DNA of 64,000 bases from Melittangium boletus DSM 14713 (GCF_002305855.1 NZ_CP022163.1:8375765-8439764), one strand, 5' to 3'; counted from the stretch's first letter, positions 33,462 through 42,705 are shown. A program made the numbers and translations. Notes: generated from the sequence alone by a model not told the origin.

Positions 33462-34682
33462 ATGATGCGCACCTTCATGGACGCCCAGGGAGTTGAACGA
33501 CTCGAGGCGTATTTCCAAAAGATTGGCGACGTCTTGGGCGGGGACAGTCGCCGAGGTTCCTTTGCCCTTTATGCCCTGGGCCTCCTGGGGGAGGGCGAGC
33601 GCAAGAGCGTCGAGCCCATTGCCGCGCGGGCCTGCCCCGACCCCGACAAGACCGAGGCCATGCACCAGCGCCTGCTTCACTTCGCTGTCAACTCCCGCTG
33701 GAGCGATCGGGAGGTTCGCCGAGAGGCCACTGGCTATGCCCTTGGCGCCATGACGCAGCGCGAGCCCATCGAGGCATGGATTGTCGACGACACCGGCTTT
33801 CTCAAGCAAGGCAAGCATTCGGTGGGCGTGCAGCGGCAATACACCGGCTCGGCGGGCAAAATCACCAACTGCCAGATTGGCGTCAGCCTCAGCCTCGCCA
33901 CCCGCACCGAGCACCTCCCCATCGACTTCGAGCTGTACCTGCCCGAGTCCTGGGTCAATGACTCCGCTCGTCGTCAGGAGGCCCGAATCCCCGAGGAGGT
34001 GACTTTCAAGACAAAACCCCAGTTGGCTGTGCAGATGATTCGTCGAGCGATAGCGGACGGCGTTCCCAAAGGAGTCGCCCTGGCGGACTCCGCGTATGGC
34101 TCCTCCAGTGAGTTCCGCGCACAGGTGCGCTCCTTGGGGCTGCATTATGCAGTGGGTGTAGACCCCCAAACGGCCGTTTGCCTCCTCGACGACGAGGGAC
34201 GCCCCCAGGGCGAGGCGATGAGCGTCAAGGACATGGCTTCGCACCTGCACGAGCGCGGAGGCTTTCGACGCTGCACCTGGCGCTGCGGCACCCGTGAGCC
34301 GCTCTGGGCGCGTTTCGCCTTGCGTCGTGTGATTGCCGCGGGAGTTCCCAAAAGCCAACAAGAACCGCTCTGGCTGCTCATTGAATGGCGCGAAGGTGAG
34401 TCCGAGCCGGCTAACTATTTCCTTGTTTCAGTGCCAGAGCGCATGAGTAAGAAACAGCTCATCCGTCTTGTCATGCAGCGCTGGCGAACCGAGCGCGTCT
34501 ACGAGGACTTGAAGGGAGAGCTCGGGCTCGACCACTACGAGGGTCGGCGCTTTCCAGGTTGGCACCACCACGTCTCCGTCGCCCTGTGCTGCTACGCGTT
34601 CATCATCGCCGAACGCGCGCGGCATTTTCCCCCCTCGGCCCGAGGGGCGGGTGAAGCCCACGCGCAGCCGCTCCAGGCCTGA
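33462..34682 (+). CDS. IS701 family DDE transposase, probably frameshifted near its 3' end
   Basis: A 406-residue product from ATG 33462. Catalytic residues are visible: Asp in WIVDDTGFLKQGKHSVGVQ, Asp in ALADSAYGSSSEFR, and Glu in YEDLKGELGLDHYEGR. After residue 390 the frame reads an unlikely Gly/Ala tail and stops at 34682. In the +1 frame, 34630-34836 encodes a transposase-like end (RHFHDSFITARLAMARV, then LPRCPCCHR) with its stop inside the right inverted repeat. The two frames meet at a run TTTTCCCCCC (34625-34634). Either one extra base has been gained there or ribosomes shift; the full protein would be about 457 residues. A longer N-terminal TTG start at 33432 is possible. Confidence 0.85.
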   Translation: MMRTFMDAQGVERLEAYFQKIGDVLGGDSRRGSFALYALGLLGEGERKSVEPIAARACPDPDKTEAMHQRLLHFAVNSRWSDREVRREATGYALGAMTQREPIEAWIVDDTGFLKQGKHSVGVQRQYTGSAGKITNCQIGVSLSLATRTEHLPIDFELYLPESWVNDSARRQEARIPEEVTFKTKPQLAVQMIRRAIADGVPKGVALADSAYGSSSEFRAQVRSLGLHYAVGVDPQTAVCLLDDEGRPQGEAMSVKDMASHLHERGGFRRCTWRCGTREPLWARFALRRVIAAGVPKSQQEPLWLLIEWREGESEPANYFLVSVPERMSKKQLIRLVMQRWRTERVYEDLKGELGLDHYEGRRFPGWHHHVSVALCCYAFIIAERARHFPPSARGAGEAHAQPLQA

Positions 34683-34833
34683 ACGCCACTTTCACGACAG
34701 CTTCATCACCGCACGGCTTGCCATGGCCCGGGTGATTGCCACCTGGCTGCCTCGCTGTCCTTGCTGCCACCGCTCCAGCCCCCAGTTCCCCTCACGGCCC
34801 CTGGCTGGCATCCCCATTCATCTTTCGGGCCCC

Positions 34834-34846
34834 TGACGCAGTAGTG
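34834..34846 (-). repeat. Right terminal inverted repeat of the IS
   Basis: TGACGCAGTAGTG on the plus strand, the exact complement of the left repeat. Its first three bases are the stop codon of the +1-frame transposase end. The TTAT duplication follows at 34847-34850. Confidence 0.9.
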
Positions 34847-34850
34847 TTAT

Positions 34851-36572
34851 GCCCCCACGGACTTCTCCGCGTTGAGCGGGGACCTGGCGAGCAGCTTCCG
34901 CTCGGCGGTGGAGCGCGCGGGCCTCCAGTTCATCGTGGACTGTCCTCCCTTGTCCCAACCCGTCTATCTGGACGGCGAGTCGTGGGAGAAGATCGTCCTC
35001 AACCTCGTCTCCAACGCCTTCAAGTTCACCCATCAGGGCTCCATCACGGTGCGGACCCGTGAGTGGGAGGGCCGGGCCCTGCTCGAGGTGAGCGACACGG
35101 GAACGGGCATTCCCGCCGCGGAACTGCCGCGCCTCTTCGAGCGCTTCCACCGGGTGAAGGACGCGCATGCCCGGACCCATGAGGGCTCTGGCATTGGCCT
35201 GGCGCTGGTGCGGGAGCTCGTGCTGTTGCACGGGGGCCGCGTGCGGGTGGACAGCACGGAGGGGCGGGGGACGACGTTCACCGTCGAGGTGCCTCTGGGC
35301 ACCGGGCACTTGCCCGAGGAGCGCGTCCGGGCCTCGCGCGGCCAGTCCTCCACCGCGGTGGGCGCCGGCGCCTATGTCGAGGAGGCGCTGCGGTGGACGG
35401 TGGAGGAATCGCCAGCGCCCCGAGTGTTGGACCCGGGCCTGCCACGGGCGCGGGTGCTCCTCGCGGACGACAACGCGGACATGCGCGACTACATCCACCG
35501 GGTGCTGTCCGTCGAGTTCACCGTGGACTCGGTGGCGGATGGGCAGGCGGCCCTGGAAGCCGCGCTGGCCCATCCTCCGGACCTCGTGCTCTCGGACGTG
35601 ATGATGCCGCGGCTGGACGGCGTGGGCTTGTTGCGCGCCCTGCGGGCGGCTCCCCACACCCGGGAGCTGCCCATCCTCCTGTTGTCTGCCCGGGCCGGAC
35701 AGGAGGCCACGCTCGAGGGCATCGAATCCGGAGCGGATGACTACCTCGTCAAACCCTTCTCCGCGCGTGAGTTGCTCGCCCGGGTTCGCGCTCACCTGGA
35801 GCGCATGCGCATGCGCCGGCAGGTGGCCCAGGAGCGGGTGCGCGTGGACAACCTCCTGGAGGCGGTGCGGGCGCGGGACGAGTTCCTCTCCCTGGCCTCC
35901 CATGAATTGAAGACGCCGCTCACCGCCTTCCAACTCCAGCTCGGCGCCATCGAGCGGAGCGTGAACAAGGCCTCGCCCCATGACATCGGCGAGCGTCTGG
36001 TATCGGCCCGGCGCTCCGTGCGCCGGCTGGCCAGCCTCGTCGAGACCCTGTTGGACGTATCGCGGCTCGCTCCTGGCCGCATCCAACTGGCGCTCGAGCC
36101 GCTGGACCTGACGGCGCTCGTGGAGGAGATGGTGTCGGCCCACCAGGACGAGGCCCGGCGCCAGGGCTCCACCCTGGTCGCCCAGGTCGAGCCCTCCCTG
36201 GGCGGGTTCTTCGACCGGAGCCGCATGGAGCAGGTGCTCCAGCATCTGCTGTCCAATGCCCTGAAGTTCGGGCGGGGCCGTCCGGTGGAGCTATCCCTGC
36301 GCGAGGAGGGGCCTCTCCTGGAGCTCTCCGTCGTGGACCATGGCATTGGAATCCCCGAGGTCGATCGCCACCGGGTCTTCGAGCGGTTCGAGCGGGCCGT
36401 GCCGGTGCGCCACTACGGTGGCCTGGGATTGGGACTCTGGGTGATGCGGCAGGTGATCGAGGCCCACCATGGAAGTATCCTCATTCAGGAGACGCCAGGT
36501 GGGGGGGCCACGTTCCTCGTCCGCCTGCCGCGCGACGAGCGCGAGGCCCGCGCCCGCTCTCCCTCGAATTGA
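34851..36572 (+). pseudogene. 3' part of the split hybrid kinase gene
   Basis: Codons 411-983 of the interrupted kinase plus stop. The HATPase for the first HisKA comes first (LNLVSNAFKFTHQG, DTGTGIPAAELP, GSGIGLALVREL). A receiver follows (LLADDNADMRDY, Asp in LVLSDVMMPRLDG, KPFSARELLARV). A second HisKA (SLASHELKTPLTAFQL) and a second HATPase (DHGIGIPEVDRH; GGLGLGLWVMRQV) end the protein. If re-initiated at TTG 34872 or a later start, the receiver-HisKA-HATPase part could still be a working hybrid kinase, but no ribosome site is evident. Removing the IS joins it to the 5' part as ...EASY-APTDFSALSG... without frame change. Confidence 0.9.
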
Positions 36573-36607
36573 GCCGACTCCTTTCCTCTCGCCTCACGGA
36601 ACTCCCC

Positions 36608-37999
36608 ATGAACATGCGTCCCTCGCGAATGGCGGTCCTTCTTCTCTTGAGCGGTCTTGGGATGGGGTGTCCCAAGGACTCGCCGGAGGAGGTGACCGAT
36701 GAAGCCAGCTCCTGTGCGGGACCCACGAACGGCACGGAGTTGCCCGCGTGTCCGCTCCTCTGTGACGCGCTGGCCCAGGGTGAGCCACCGCCCGCCGGAG
36801 CGGACCTGTCCCGTGACATCCGCTCCACCGCGTTGAACGTGAGGCTCGACTCGCTGGAGGCCACGGCCCTCATCCAGGTGGCGGGCTCCTCGAGCAACAC
36901 CCTGTCCCTGAAGGTCGGCTCGCTGCGCATCACCGGAGTGAGCAGCCGTTGCGGGCCGCTGAACCACACCGTGAAGGACGGCCAGTTGGACGTGGGCGTG
37001 CCCGAGTGGGCGTCCTTCGTCCGCGTCGACTACGTGATCTCCGAGTCGACGAACTACGACGGTTACCTGCCGGGTGGGACGACCTTCACCTGGCCGTCCT
37101 TCTGCGCGAACCTCTACCCGTGCCATCCGGCGCTGGCCGATGGCGCGACGTTCTCGCTCCAGCTCGAGAACGTGCCCGCGGGCAAGACGGCCGTCTATCC
37201 CCGCTCCATTCCGGGCGAGGCCCCGCCCTACATGTTGGCGTGGGCGGTGGGGGACTACACCGAGAAGGCCCTGGGCAGCACCGCGGCGGGGACTCAGGTG
37301 TCCGTCTGGCACCTGCCGGGCGAGGAGGTGGCGGCCACCCAGGGGACGCTTCACTTGAAGGACGCGGTGGACTTCTACGAGAAGCGCTACGGCGCCTATT
37401 CCTTCGGCTCCAAGGTGGGCTCGGTGTCGGCCAATTGGGGGGAGGGGGCTTATGGCGGCATGGAGCACCACCCGTACTGGCACGTGGCCTCCGATGCCAT
37501 GGATGACAAGCTGGTACACCACCACGAGGCGGCCCATGGGTGGTTTGGCAATGGCGTGCGCATCCAGTGCTGGGAGGACTTCGTCCTGTCCGAGGGGACG
37601 TCCGAATACCTGACCGCGCGCTCGGTGCGGGAGACCGAGGGCGTGGAGGCCGAGGAGAAGGTGTGGGCCTCCTGGAAGCTGTCCCTGGAGCGGGCCGTGG
37701 CGCGTGGGGACACGCTGGCCCTGCCGGACTCCACCTGCAACGAGATCGACATCCTCACCCATCCGCTCTGGTCCACCATCCCCTACGTGAAGGGAGCCTT
37801 TTTCTACCGGGCGCTGGAGAAGCAGATCGGCACGGCCGCCATGGATCAGGCGCTGGCGCATTTCTACCAGCGCCACGTGGGAGGCACGGCACGCATGCAG
37901 CAGTTGCTGGATCTCGTGAAGGAAGAGACGGGGTATGACTCCACGCCGCTCGCCCAGACGTGGCTGCGCGGCCTGGGTGTCCCCGCCGAGATTCCGTAG
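36608..37999 (+). CDS. M1 family metallopeptidase-like lipoprotein
   Basis: A 463-residue exported zinc peptidase. A lipoprotein signal ends at LSGLGMGC (about residue 21). The N-terminal beta domain (about 60-220) matches the saddle domain of M1 enzymes, with a Cys-rich insertion. The catalytic domain shows GGMEHH (near 282, in place of GAMEN) and the gluzincin motif HEAAH near 305, with the third-ligand Glu in LSEGTSEYL about 19 residues later. It is much shorter than classical aminopeptidase N because the C-terminal helical domain is largely absent. ATG 36608 is used; ATG 36614 and an upstream TTG are alternatives. It is convergent with the methyltransferase gene, 13 bases away. Confidence 0.87.
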   Translation: MNMRPSRMAVLLLLSGLGMGCPKDSPEEVTDEASSCAGPTNGTELPACPLLCDALAQGEPPPAGADLSRDIRSTALNVRLDSLEATALIQVAGSSSNTLSLKVGSLRITGVSSRCGPLNHTVKDGQLDVGVPEWASFVRVDYVISESTNYDGYLPGGTTFTWPSFCANLYPCHPALADGATFSLQLENVPAGKTAVYPRSIPGEAPPYMLAWAVGDYTEKALGSTAAGTQVSVWHLPGEEVAATQGTLHLKDAVDFYEKRYGAYSFGSKVGSVSANWGEGAYGGMEHHPYWHVASDAMDDKLVHHHEAAHGWFGNGVRIQCWEDFVLSEGTSEYLTARSVRETEGVEAEEKVWASWKLSLERAVARGDTLALPDSTCNEIDILTHPLWSTIPYVKGAFFYRALEKQIGTAAMDQALAHFYQRHVGGTARMQQLLDLVKEETGYDSTPLAQTWLRGLGVPAEIP

Positions 38000-38012
38000 C
38001 TCTCCGCTCGGG

Positions 38013-38744
38013 CTACTTCCGGCCGCTCAGCACCACGAGCAGCGGGTGCTCCTGGTACTCCTTCCAGAAGTCCGCGCCGAACCGGGCGATCGCCTCGGGA
38101 GGAACCTCGAAGTGCTTCCACTCGAGTTGCCGGAAGCCGGCTTGTTCCATGGCCCACTCGTAGGTGGCGGCGGGCCAGCGGAGGTATTCGATGTCCGCCG
38201 GCGGATCCGTGAGGAAGGTCGCCTGCACCACATGGCGTTCCCCCTCGAGGGTTTCCCGGCGTACATCGAAGCCGTACTTCGCCCAGCTCGACTTCGTCAG
38301 CTCGAAGCTCGGCTCCATGGTGAAGGCGATGAAGCGCCCGCCCTCCGTCAGGTTGCGATAGGCACTGCCGCACATGCTCGCCAGCTCTTCCCGGGTTCGT
38401 GCGTAATTGAGCAGATAGACGGCCGTCACCAGATGGAACGAGCCCAGGACGGGCAGGTGGGTGGCATCGGCGACATGGAATCGGATGCCTTGGGGGCGCT
38501 CCTGCTCCCGCTCCAGGGCCACGGACACCATCTTCGAGGAGATGTCCACGCCCAGGACCTCGTTGGCCCCCTGTTGCTTCAACAACCGGGAGTAGTGGCC
38601 CGCGCCGCACGCCAGATCCAGGACCCGCTGGCCGTGCAGGTCGCCCACGAGCTTCAGGAACGTGTGTTGCTCCGGGATGGGCAGGGGCGCCGTGTTCTTG
38701 AACTGCTCGTACCTGCCGCCGATGTTGTCGTATTGCTCCGCCAT
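38013..38744 (-). CDS. Class I SAM-dependent methyltransferase
   Basis: A 243-residue cytoplasmic methyltransferase. Motif I is VLDLACGAGHYSRLL (near 48-62), the acidic ribose-binding residue is in VLGVDIS, and motif post-I is HVADATHLPV. The N-terminus (AEQYDNIGGRYEQFK) resembles ubiquinone/toxoflavin-type small-molecule methyltransferases (ToxA-like). The substrate is not deducible. ATG 38744 is chosen because GGAGAG lies 6 bases upstream. It converges on the M1 peptidase gene and is followed upstream by an amidohydrolase remnant. Confidence 0.9.
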   Translation of the reverse strand: MAEQYDNIGGRYEQFKNTAPLPIPEQHTFLKLVGDLHGQRVLDLACGAGHYSRLLKQQGANEVLGVDISSKMVSVALEREQERPQGIRFHVADATHLPVLGSFHLVTAVYLLNYARTREELASMCGSAYRNLTEGGRFIAFTMEPSFELTKSSWAKYGFDVRRETLEGERHVVQATFLTDPPADIEYLRWPAATYEWAMEQAGFRQLEWKHFEVPPEAIARFGADFWKEYQEHPLLVVLSGRK

Positions 38745-38832
38745 GTCGGACTCTCCGGCGGGGTCACCCCGCAATGGGGCGCCTCCGTGGAGCGCATTCT
38801 GCGCGGGAGTCGTGCTCGCGCGGAGCGGCGGC

Positions 38833-38949
38833 TCACGGGAACTGCCGCCGGTGGACAGTTCCGCCCTTCATGATGAAGCGCACCTGACGAAACGCGGAGA
38901 TGTCCCGGGTCGGGTCTCCCTCCACCGCCAGCAGGTCCGCGAGCGCCTT
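38833..38949 (-). pseudogene. C-terminal remnant of an amidohydrolase gene
   Basis: Thirty-eight codons before a TGA at 38835-38833 read KALADLLAVEGDPTRDISA, then FRQVRFIMKGGTVHRRQFP. This is the characteristic end of imidazolonepropionase-like amidohydrolases (ADL-V-GDP...V-MKGG). Upstream of the Lys the frame meets a stop at once (38955-38953) and the similarity ends, so the first about 90% of the gene has been lost. No catalytic residues remain. The break lies next to the Cys-tailed membrane protein gene, suggesting a deletion or rearrangement at this junction. Confidence 0.7.
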
Positions 38950-39045
38950 CCTTCACACAGGGACACACGAACTCACCCAGCGCCAGCAGAGGAGATCCTC
39001 CACCGGGCCCCCTCGCTCGCCTGGCTGGCCGCCTTCGGGCGTGCG

Positions 39046-39786
39046 TCAGGGGTCGACCGAGCGAGGCTCGGGGTCCTTCTTCTTCACGGGCATGTAGCAA
39101 TGACCCTGGTACTCGGCCGAACCAGGAGGGCAGGGCGCATCGTGTTTATGCTGGGCCCAGCAGCCGCCTCGGATTTCTACTTCCGTGACTGGGATACACG
39201 GAGGCGTGGCTTGTTCCTTTAACGGCTTCTCGGGCATCGGGTAGGCGATGACGGGGAAGGGGACATCCCGTGTGTTGATGAGGTTTCTGGGCTCCTGGGG
39301 CGGGGAGCGTGCTTCGTTCCATGCTTGCTCGGGCTCGCGCGGCCAGAGCAGCAGTGCACCGCCAACCACCAGCGCGAGGCTCAGGCTCGCCACGGCCCAG
39401 TGCCTTCTCCACCGACATGCCGGAGGACGCGCCGCGCGTGCGAAATGGGCCCGGGCGTCCTCCCGGTCATCGAGGCTCATCAAGGCTCCCGCCATTCGCA
39501 GGTGACCCAATGCTTGCTCGTGCAGGGTGGGCTTTTTCGCCCCCGTTGGTGCCTCGGTGTGCGCGATGAGCGCGGGTGGATCGGTAAAGCTCGTGGTCTG
39601 GGTGCTCCAGGCGGTTGGCGTGCGCCACTCCTCCCCAGTTCCCGGCATCACCACCAGCGCGGGCGCTCCCGTCCCGGTGTGATGTGCCTCGTAGAGGTGG
39701 CCCTCGTCCTCGGGCACGTCCGGGTAACGCTCGCCCACTTCATAAGGGCCGAGCCGCCGACCCTTCCAGTCCGCGTTGTCGCTCAT
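39046..39786 (-). CDS. Single-pass membrane protein with Cys-rich tail, myxobacterial type
   Basis: A 246-residue protein of unknown function. The N-terminus (WKGRRLGPYEVGERYPDVP) resembles the opening of myxobacterial Ser/Thr kinases, but no kinase domain is present. One transmembrane segment lies at about 130-150 (WAVASLSLALVVGGALLLW). The C-terminal tail contains four Cys in a short span (PCIPVTEVEIRGGCWAQH, then APCPPGSAEYQGHCYMP), a module I associate with the extracytoplasmic end of myxobacterial kinases. ATG 39786 is used; its upstream sequence is C/T-rich on the plus strand, giving GGAGGGAGG as ribosome site. Confidence 0.7.
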   Translation of the reverse strand: MSDNADWKGRRLGPYEVGERYPDVPEDEGHLYEAHHTGTGAPALVVMPGTGEEWRTPTAWSTQTTSFTDPPALIAHTEAPTGAKKPTLHEQALGHLRMAGALMSLDDREDARAHFARAARPPACRWRRHWAVASLSLALVVGGALLLWPREPEQAWNEARSPPQEPRNLINTRDVPFPVIAYPMPEKPLKEQATPPCIPVTEVEIRGGCWAQHKHDAPCPPGSAEYQGHCYMPVKKKDPEPRSVDP

Positions 39787-40097
39787 GTTCCTCCCTCCTG
39801 ACTTCACCTCTTCCTACTCGGGATGTCGGGCCGCCGGAAGGACTCATGGGGTCATGTGCGGCACGTCGCGGCCCTCGAGGAGGGCCGCTGACAGGTGCCG
39901 CCGAGCTGTGCGCCGTGCAGCCCTCTTTGAGCACACTCCTCGTGTGAAGTGGCTCACAGCGTTCACGCGGATCAACTGGTAGAGCGCGTCACACCAGGGC
40001 TCAAGAGAAACCGGCCCGTGGTGAACGAACACCCCTCGTGTTGTTTCGCAAGGGGTCATGCAGTGATGTGTAATCACGACTCGTTCGAATTTATTAC
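39787..40097. other. 311-base intergenic stretch with one perfect hairpin
   Basis: No gene is supported. GCGGCCCTC-GAG-GAGGGCCGC (39868-39888) is a perfect 9-pair hairpin. The segment around 39970-39990 contains GGATCAACTGGTAGAGCGC, which looks like a tRNA D-arm, but no cloverleaf can be completed. The last 40 bases are A/T-rich. Confidence 0.4.
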
Positions 40098-42590
40098 TCA
40101 GGGAGGCGAGGGCAGGGCGAACTCCGCCCGGGAGAGGAACTCCTCCTGGGCGTAGAGGCGCTTCAACTCGTCGGTATACGCGGGCAGGCGCGGATCATCG
40201 CAGTCGGTGCACCAGGTGGTGAGGTCTTCCAGGGCGAACAGCCCGGCGGGCATGCGCCGCGGAGTGCCCGTCGAGGCCATGCTGTACTCGGTGATGGGCC
40301 AGTCGTCGGTGACGGGCGCCACGCCTCGGGTCAGCGCCTCCAGCCCCCGCGTGGATGCGGAGAAGAGGCCCGCGTACTCCACCGGAGAGCCCAACCAGAA
40401 GCGCTCCAGATCGGCCTTCACCTGGGGGCGGGCCTCCAGGCGGCGCTGGACCTCGGCGAGGTGGAGCTGGTTCTGGCCGCCGTTGCTGCCCATGAGGATG
40501 AGTTCCGCGCCATAGCCCGCCAGCAGCACCGCGTCCGGGAAAACGTCGAGGAAGGCCCGCACCATGGCGCGCGACGTGTGCTCGGGCACCTGATAGGCCG
40601 GCAGCCATTGGGTGAAGTAGCCCCCGGGGACGAGCCGGCTCCGGGCCAGGGCGTAGAACTCCCGCGAGTAGAGCGAGCCCACGCCCGCGAAGGCGATGGG
40701 AGGAGGCTCCAGGGTGATGAGATCGTACGTGCCCTCGGGCCGCATGCGCAGGTGTTGCCGGCCATCGTTGACGTGAACGGTGACGCGCGGATCCTTCAAC
40801 ACGTGGCCATTGGTGGCGGCGAAGTAGTCCGCGTGCGAGAGGACGTTGCGCGACAGGTCCATCACGTCGAGCTTCTCCACGGACGGGTGCAGGGACGCGG
40901 CATGCACCGTGTTGCCCGCGCCGAAGCAGATGATGCCCACGCGCCGGGGCGACTCCTGTTGCAGCAGGGGGACGTGCGCCATGGCCCGCATGTAGCGCTG
41001 CGCGGTGGGCTCGTTGCCGGCCATGCTGTGGCCATTGGTGTAGAGCGCGCGGCCCAGGCCCTCCACCTCGGCGATGAGGACGGTCTCGTTGGGCCCCTCG
41101 CTGGTGGCCAGCACGCGCACGGGCTCGACGTCGACGATGGGGAAGCCCTGGCGCAGCAGCTTGTCCGGGGCCTGGCCGCTCCAGCCCACCAGCGCGAGCG
41201 CGCATCCGGCGAGCAGCGTGGGCACCCGCCGCCGGGACAGGCCCGCCTCCGGCAGGGGAATGGCCGCGAGGGCCAGGGGCAACAGGGCCAGGGTTGTCAG
41301 CAACGCCAGCGCGCCCATGCTCCGCTGCATGCCGAGCGCCGGCAGCAGGAGGAAGCCCGTGCAGAGAGAGCCGAGCACCGCGCCCGCGGTGTTCCACAGG
41401 TAGAGGCCTCCCGCGCGTCCCCCCACGGTGGCGCTGGCGCGCTGCACCAGGGCGTTGGCCAGGGGAAAGGTCATCCCCATGAGGACGGAGGGCAGCCCCA
41501 CCGCGGAGATCATCGGCATGAGCAGGAAGAGGTGTTCGGCGAGGCGCGAGGGAGGGCCGCCATGTCCGAGGGCCCGCTCGCTGGCCCGTACGGACTCCAC
41601 GTCCAATGAGGCCAGCAGGCCCAGGCTGGTGATGACCAGGAGCGTCAGCGCCGAGCCCAGCAGCAGCGCGGGTCGGCCCAGGCGCCGCACGAGTCCGCCC
41701 GCGAGCGTGGCGCCCAACCACATGCACACGAGGATGACGGTGAGCAACAGCGAGAAGACGCTGCGAAAGCCGCCCAGCAGGGTGGAGAAGTAGCGGAACC
41801 ACAGCATCTCCATGCCCATGGAGGCGAAGCCGGAAAGCGCGAGCGCCATGCCCGTCAGGTGCACGAGGCGCGACTCCTCGGGCATTGACGGCGGGGGAGC
41901 GGGCTCACTGAGGACGGGTGGAGGCGGGGCGGCGGAAGACGCGCCCTGGCGCAGGACGAGGAGCGCACAGAGGCCCACGGCGGTGTTGAGGGCCACGGCG
42001 AGCAGTTGGGTGTCTCGCACGCCGAGCGCGGGGATGAAGGCGAGATCGGTGAGGAACGCGCCCAGTGCGGCTCCGGCGGTGTTGACGCCGTAGAGCGCGC
42101 CCACGTGCCAGCCGGCGGCCGAGAACTGGGAACCGACCTGGTGGCGGATGAGGAGCGTGAGGGTGCCGCCCATGAGCAGGGTGATGGGGCCCAGCAGCAC
42201 GAGCGCCAACAGGTAGCGCCACACCTGCGAGGACACGGACAGGACGAGCCAGCCCTGGGCATCGGGGGTGTACGCGGAGAGCGCGCCCGAGGCCCGCCCC
42301 ACCCAGGGCAACGCGAGCGCCACCAGCATGCCGAGCACCGCGATGCCCAACTCCACGCGGGCATACAGCCTCAGCGGCGCGGCACCGTCCCGGGCATGGA
42401 GCCGATCCGCGAGACGCCCCGCGACGAGTCCCCCCACGCCCAGGCCGCACATGAAGATGGCGGTGACGACAGCGGCCGACCAGACGGTGTTGCCGAAGAG
42501 ATTGCCGAACTGGCGAACCCACACCACCTGGTAGACGAGACCGCTGATGCCGGAGAGGAAGAACAGCAGGTAGAGCAGGGGCGCACGCAT
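40098..42590 (-). CDS. Fused MFS-like membrane protein/spermidine synthase-like protein
   Basis: An 830-residue inner-membrane protein. The N-terminal about 500 residues have about 12-14 hydrophobic segments beginning LLFFLSGISGLVYQVVWVR, the usual start of this fusion family. The C-terminal domain (about 530-760) has a spermidine-synthase-like Rossmann fold: GIICFGAGNTVHA, DVMDLSRNVL, VHVNDGRQHL and TLEPPPIAFAGVGSLYSREFYALA. Polyamine synthesis is not proven; the acidic catalytic residue region reads LEPPP rather than DxxDP, so activity may differ. ATG 42590 begins the first membrane segment. It probably forms a single-gene unit. Confidence 0.88.
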   Translation of the reverse strand: MRAPLLYLLFFLSGISGLVYQVVWVRQFGNLFGNTVWSAAVVTAIFMCGLGVGGLVAGRLADRLHARDGAAPLRLYARVELGIAVLGMLVALALPWVGRASGALSAYTPDAQGWLVLSVSSQVWRYLLALVLLGPITLLMGGTLTLLIRHQVGSQFSAAGWHVGALYGVNTAGAALGAFLTDLAFIPALGVRDTQLLAVALNTAVGLCALLVLRQGASSAAPPPPVLSEPAPPPSMPEESRLVHLTGMALALSGFASMGMEMLWFRYFSTLLGGFRSVFSLLLTVILVCMWLGATLAGGLVRRLGRPALLLGSALTLLVITSLGLLASLDVESVRASERALGHGGPPSRLAEHLFLLMPMISAVGLPSVLMGMTFPLANALVQRASATVGGRAGGLYLWNTAGAVLGSLCTGFLLLPALGMQRSMGALALLTTLALLPLALAAIPLPEAGLSRRRVPTLLAGCALALVGWSGQAPDKLLRQGFPIVDVEPVRVLATSEGPNETVLIAEVEGLGRALYTNGHSMAGNEPTAQRYMRAMAHVPLLQQESPRRVGIICFGAGNTVHAASLHPSVEKLDVMDLSRNVLSHADYFAATNGHVLKDPRVTVHVNDGRQHLRMRPEGTYDLITLEPPPIAFAGVGSLYSREFYALARSRLVPGGYFTQWLPAYQVPEHTSRAMVRAFLDVFPDAVLLAGYGAELILMGSNGGQNQLHLAEVQRRLEARPQVKADLERFWLGSPVEYAGLFSASTRGLEALTRGVAPVTDDWPITEYSMASTGTPRRMPAGLFALEDLTTWCTDCDDPRLPAYTDELKRLYAQEEFLSRAEFALPSPP

Positions 42591-42705
42591 GAGGGCGCGA
42601 GGCTATCCCGCCACGGGAAGAGGGAACCATCCCCATCTCGACGGAGGGAGGGCGGCCGGGCCAGCGGGCCCGTGGGTGGGCGGCGGCCTCTCGGAAACGC
42701 GAGAA

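Larger units (their letters stand above)
33323..34846 (+). mobile_element. IS701-like insertion sequence, 1524 bases
   Basis: The element is bounded by perfect 13-base inverted repeats (CACTACTGCGTCA at 33323-33335 and its complement at 34834-34846) and flanked by TTAT duplications. It carries one DDE transposase gene in the same direction as the disrupted kinase. The transposase stop codon in the alternative reading frame falls on the first bases of the right inverted repeat, so the whole element is accounted for. Family placement rests on transposase motifs and the 4-base duplication. Confidence 0.93.

Noticed and set aside
36485..37876. 463-codon minus-strand frame opposite the M1 peptidase gene
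   Set aside because: Antisense shadow; the plus strand carries an intact HExxH peptidase with lipoprotein signal.
38654..39100. 148-codon minus-strand frame across the amidohydrolase remnant
   Set aside because: Its composition is that of a shadow frame (Arg/Pro/Ala) and it runs through the real methyltransferase 5' end and the remnant out of register.
39960..40010. tRNA-like D-arm sequence
   Set aside because: No acceptor, anticodon or T-arm pairing can be completed around it.
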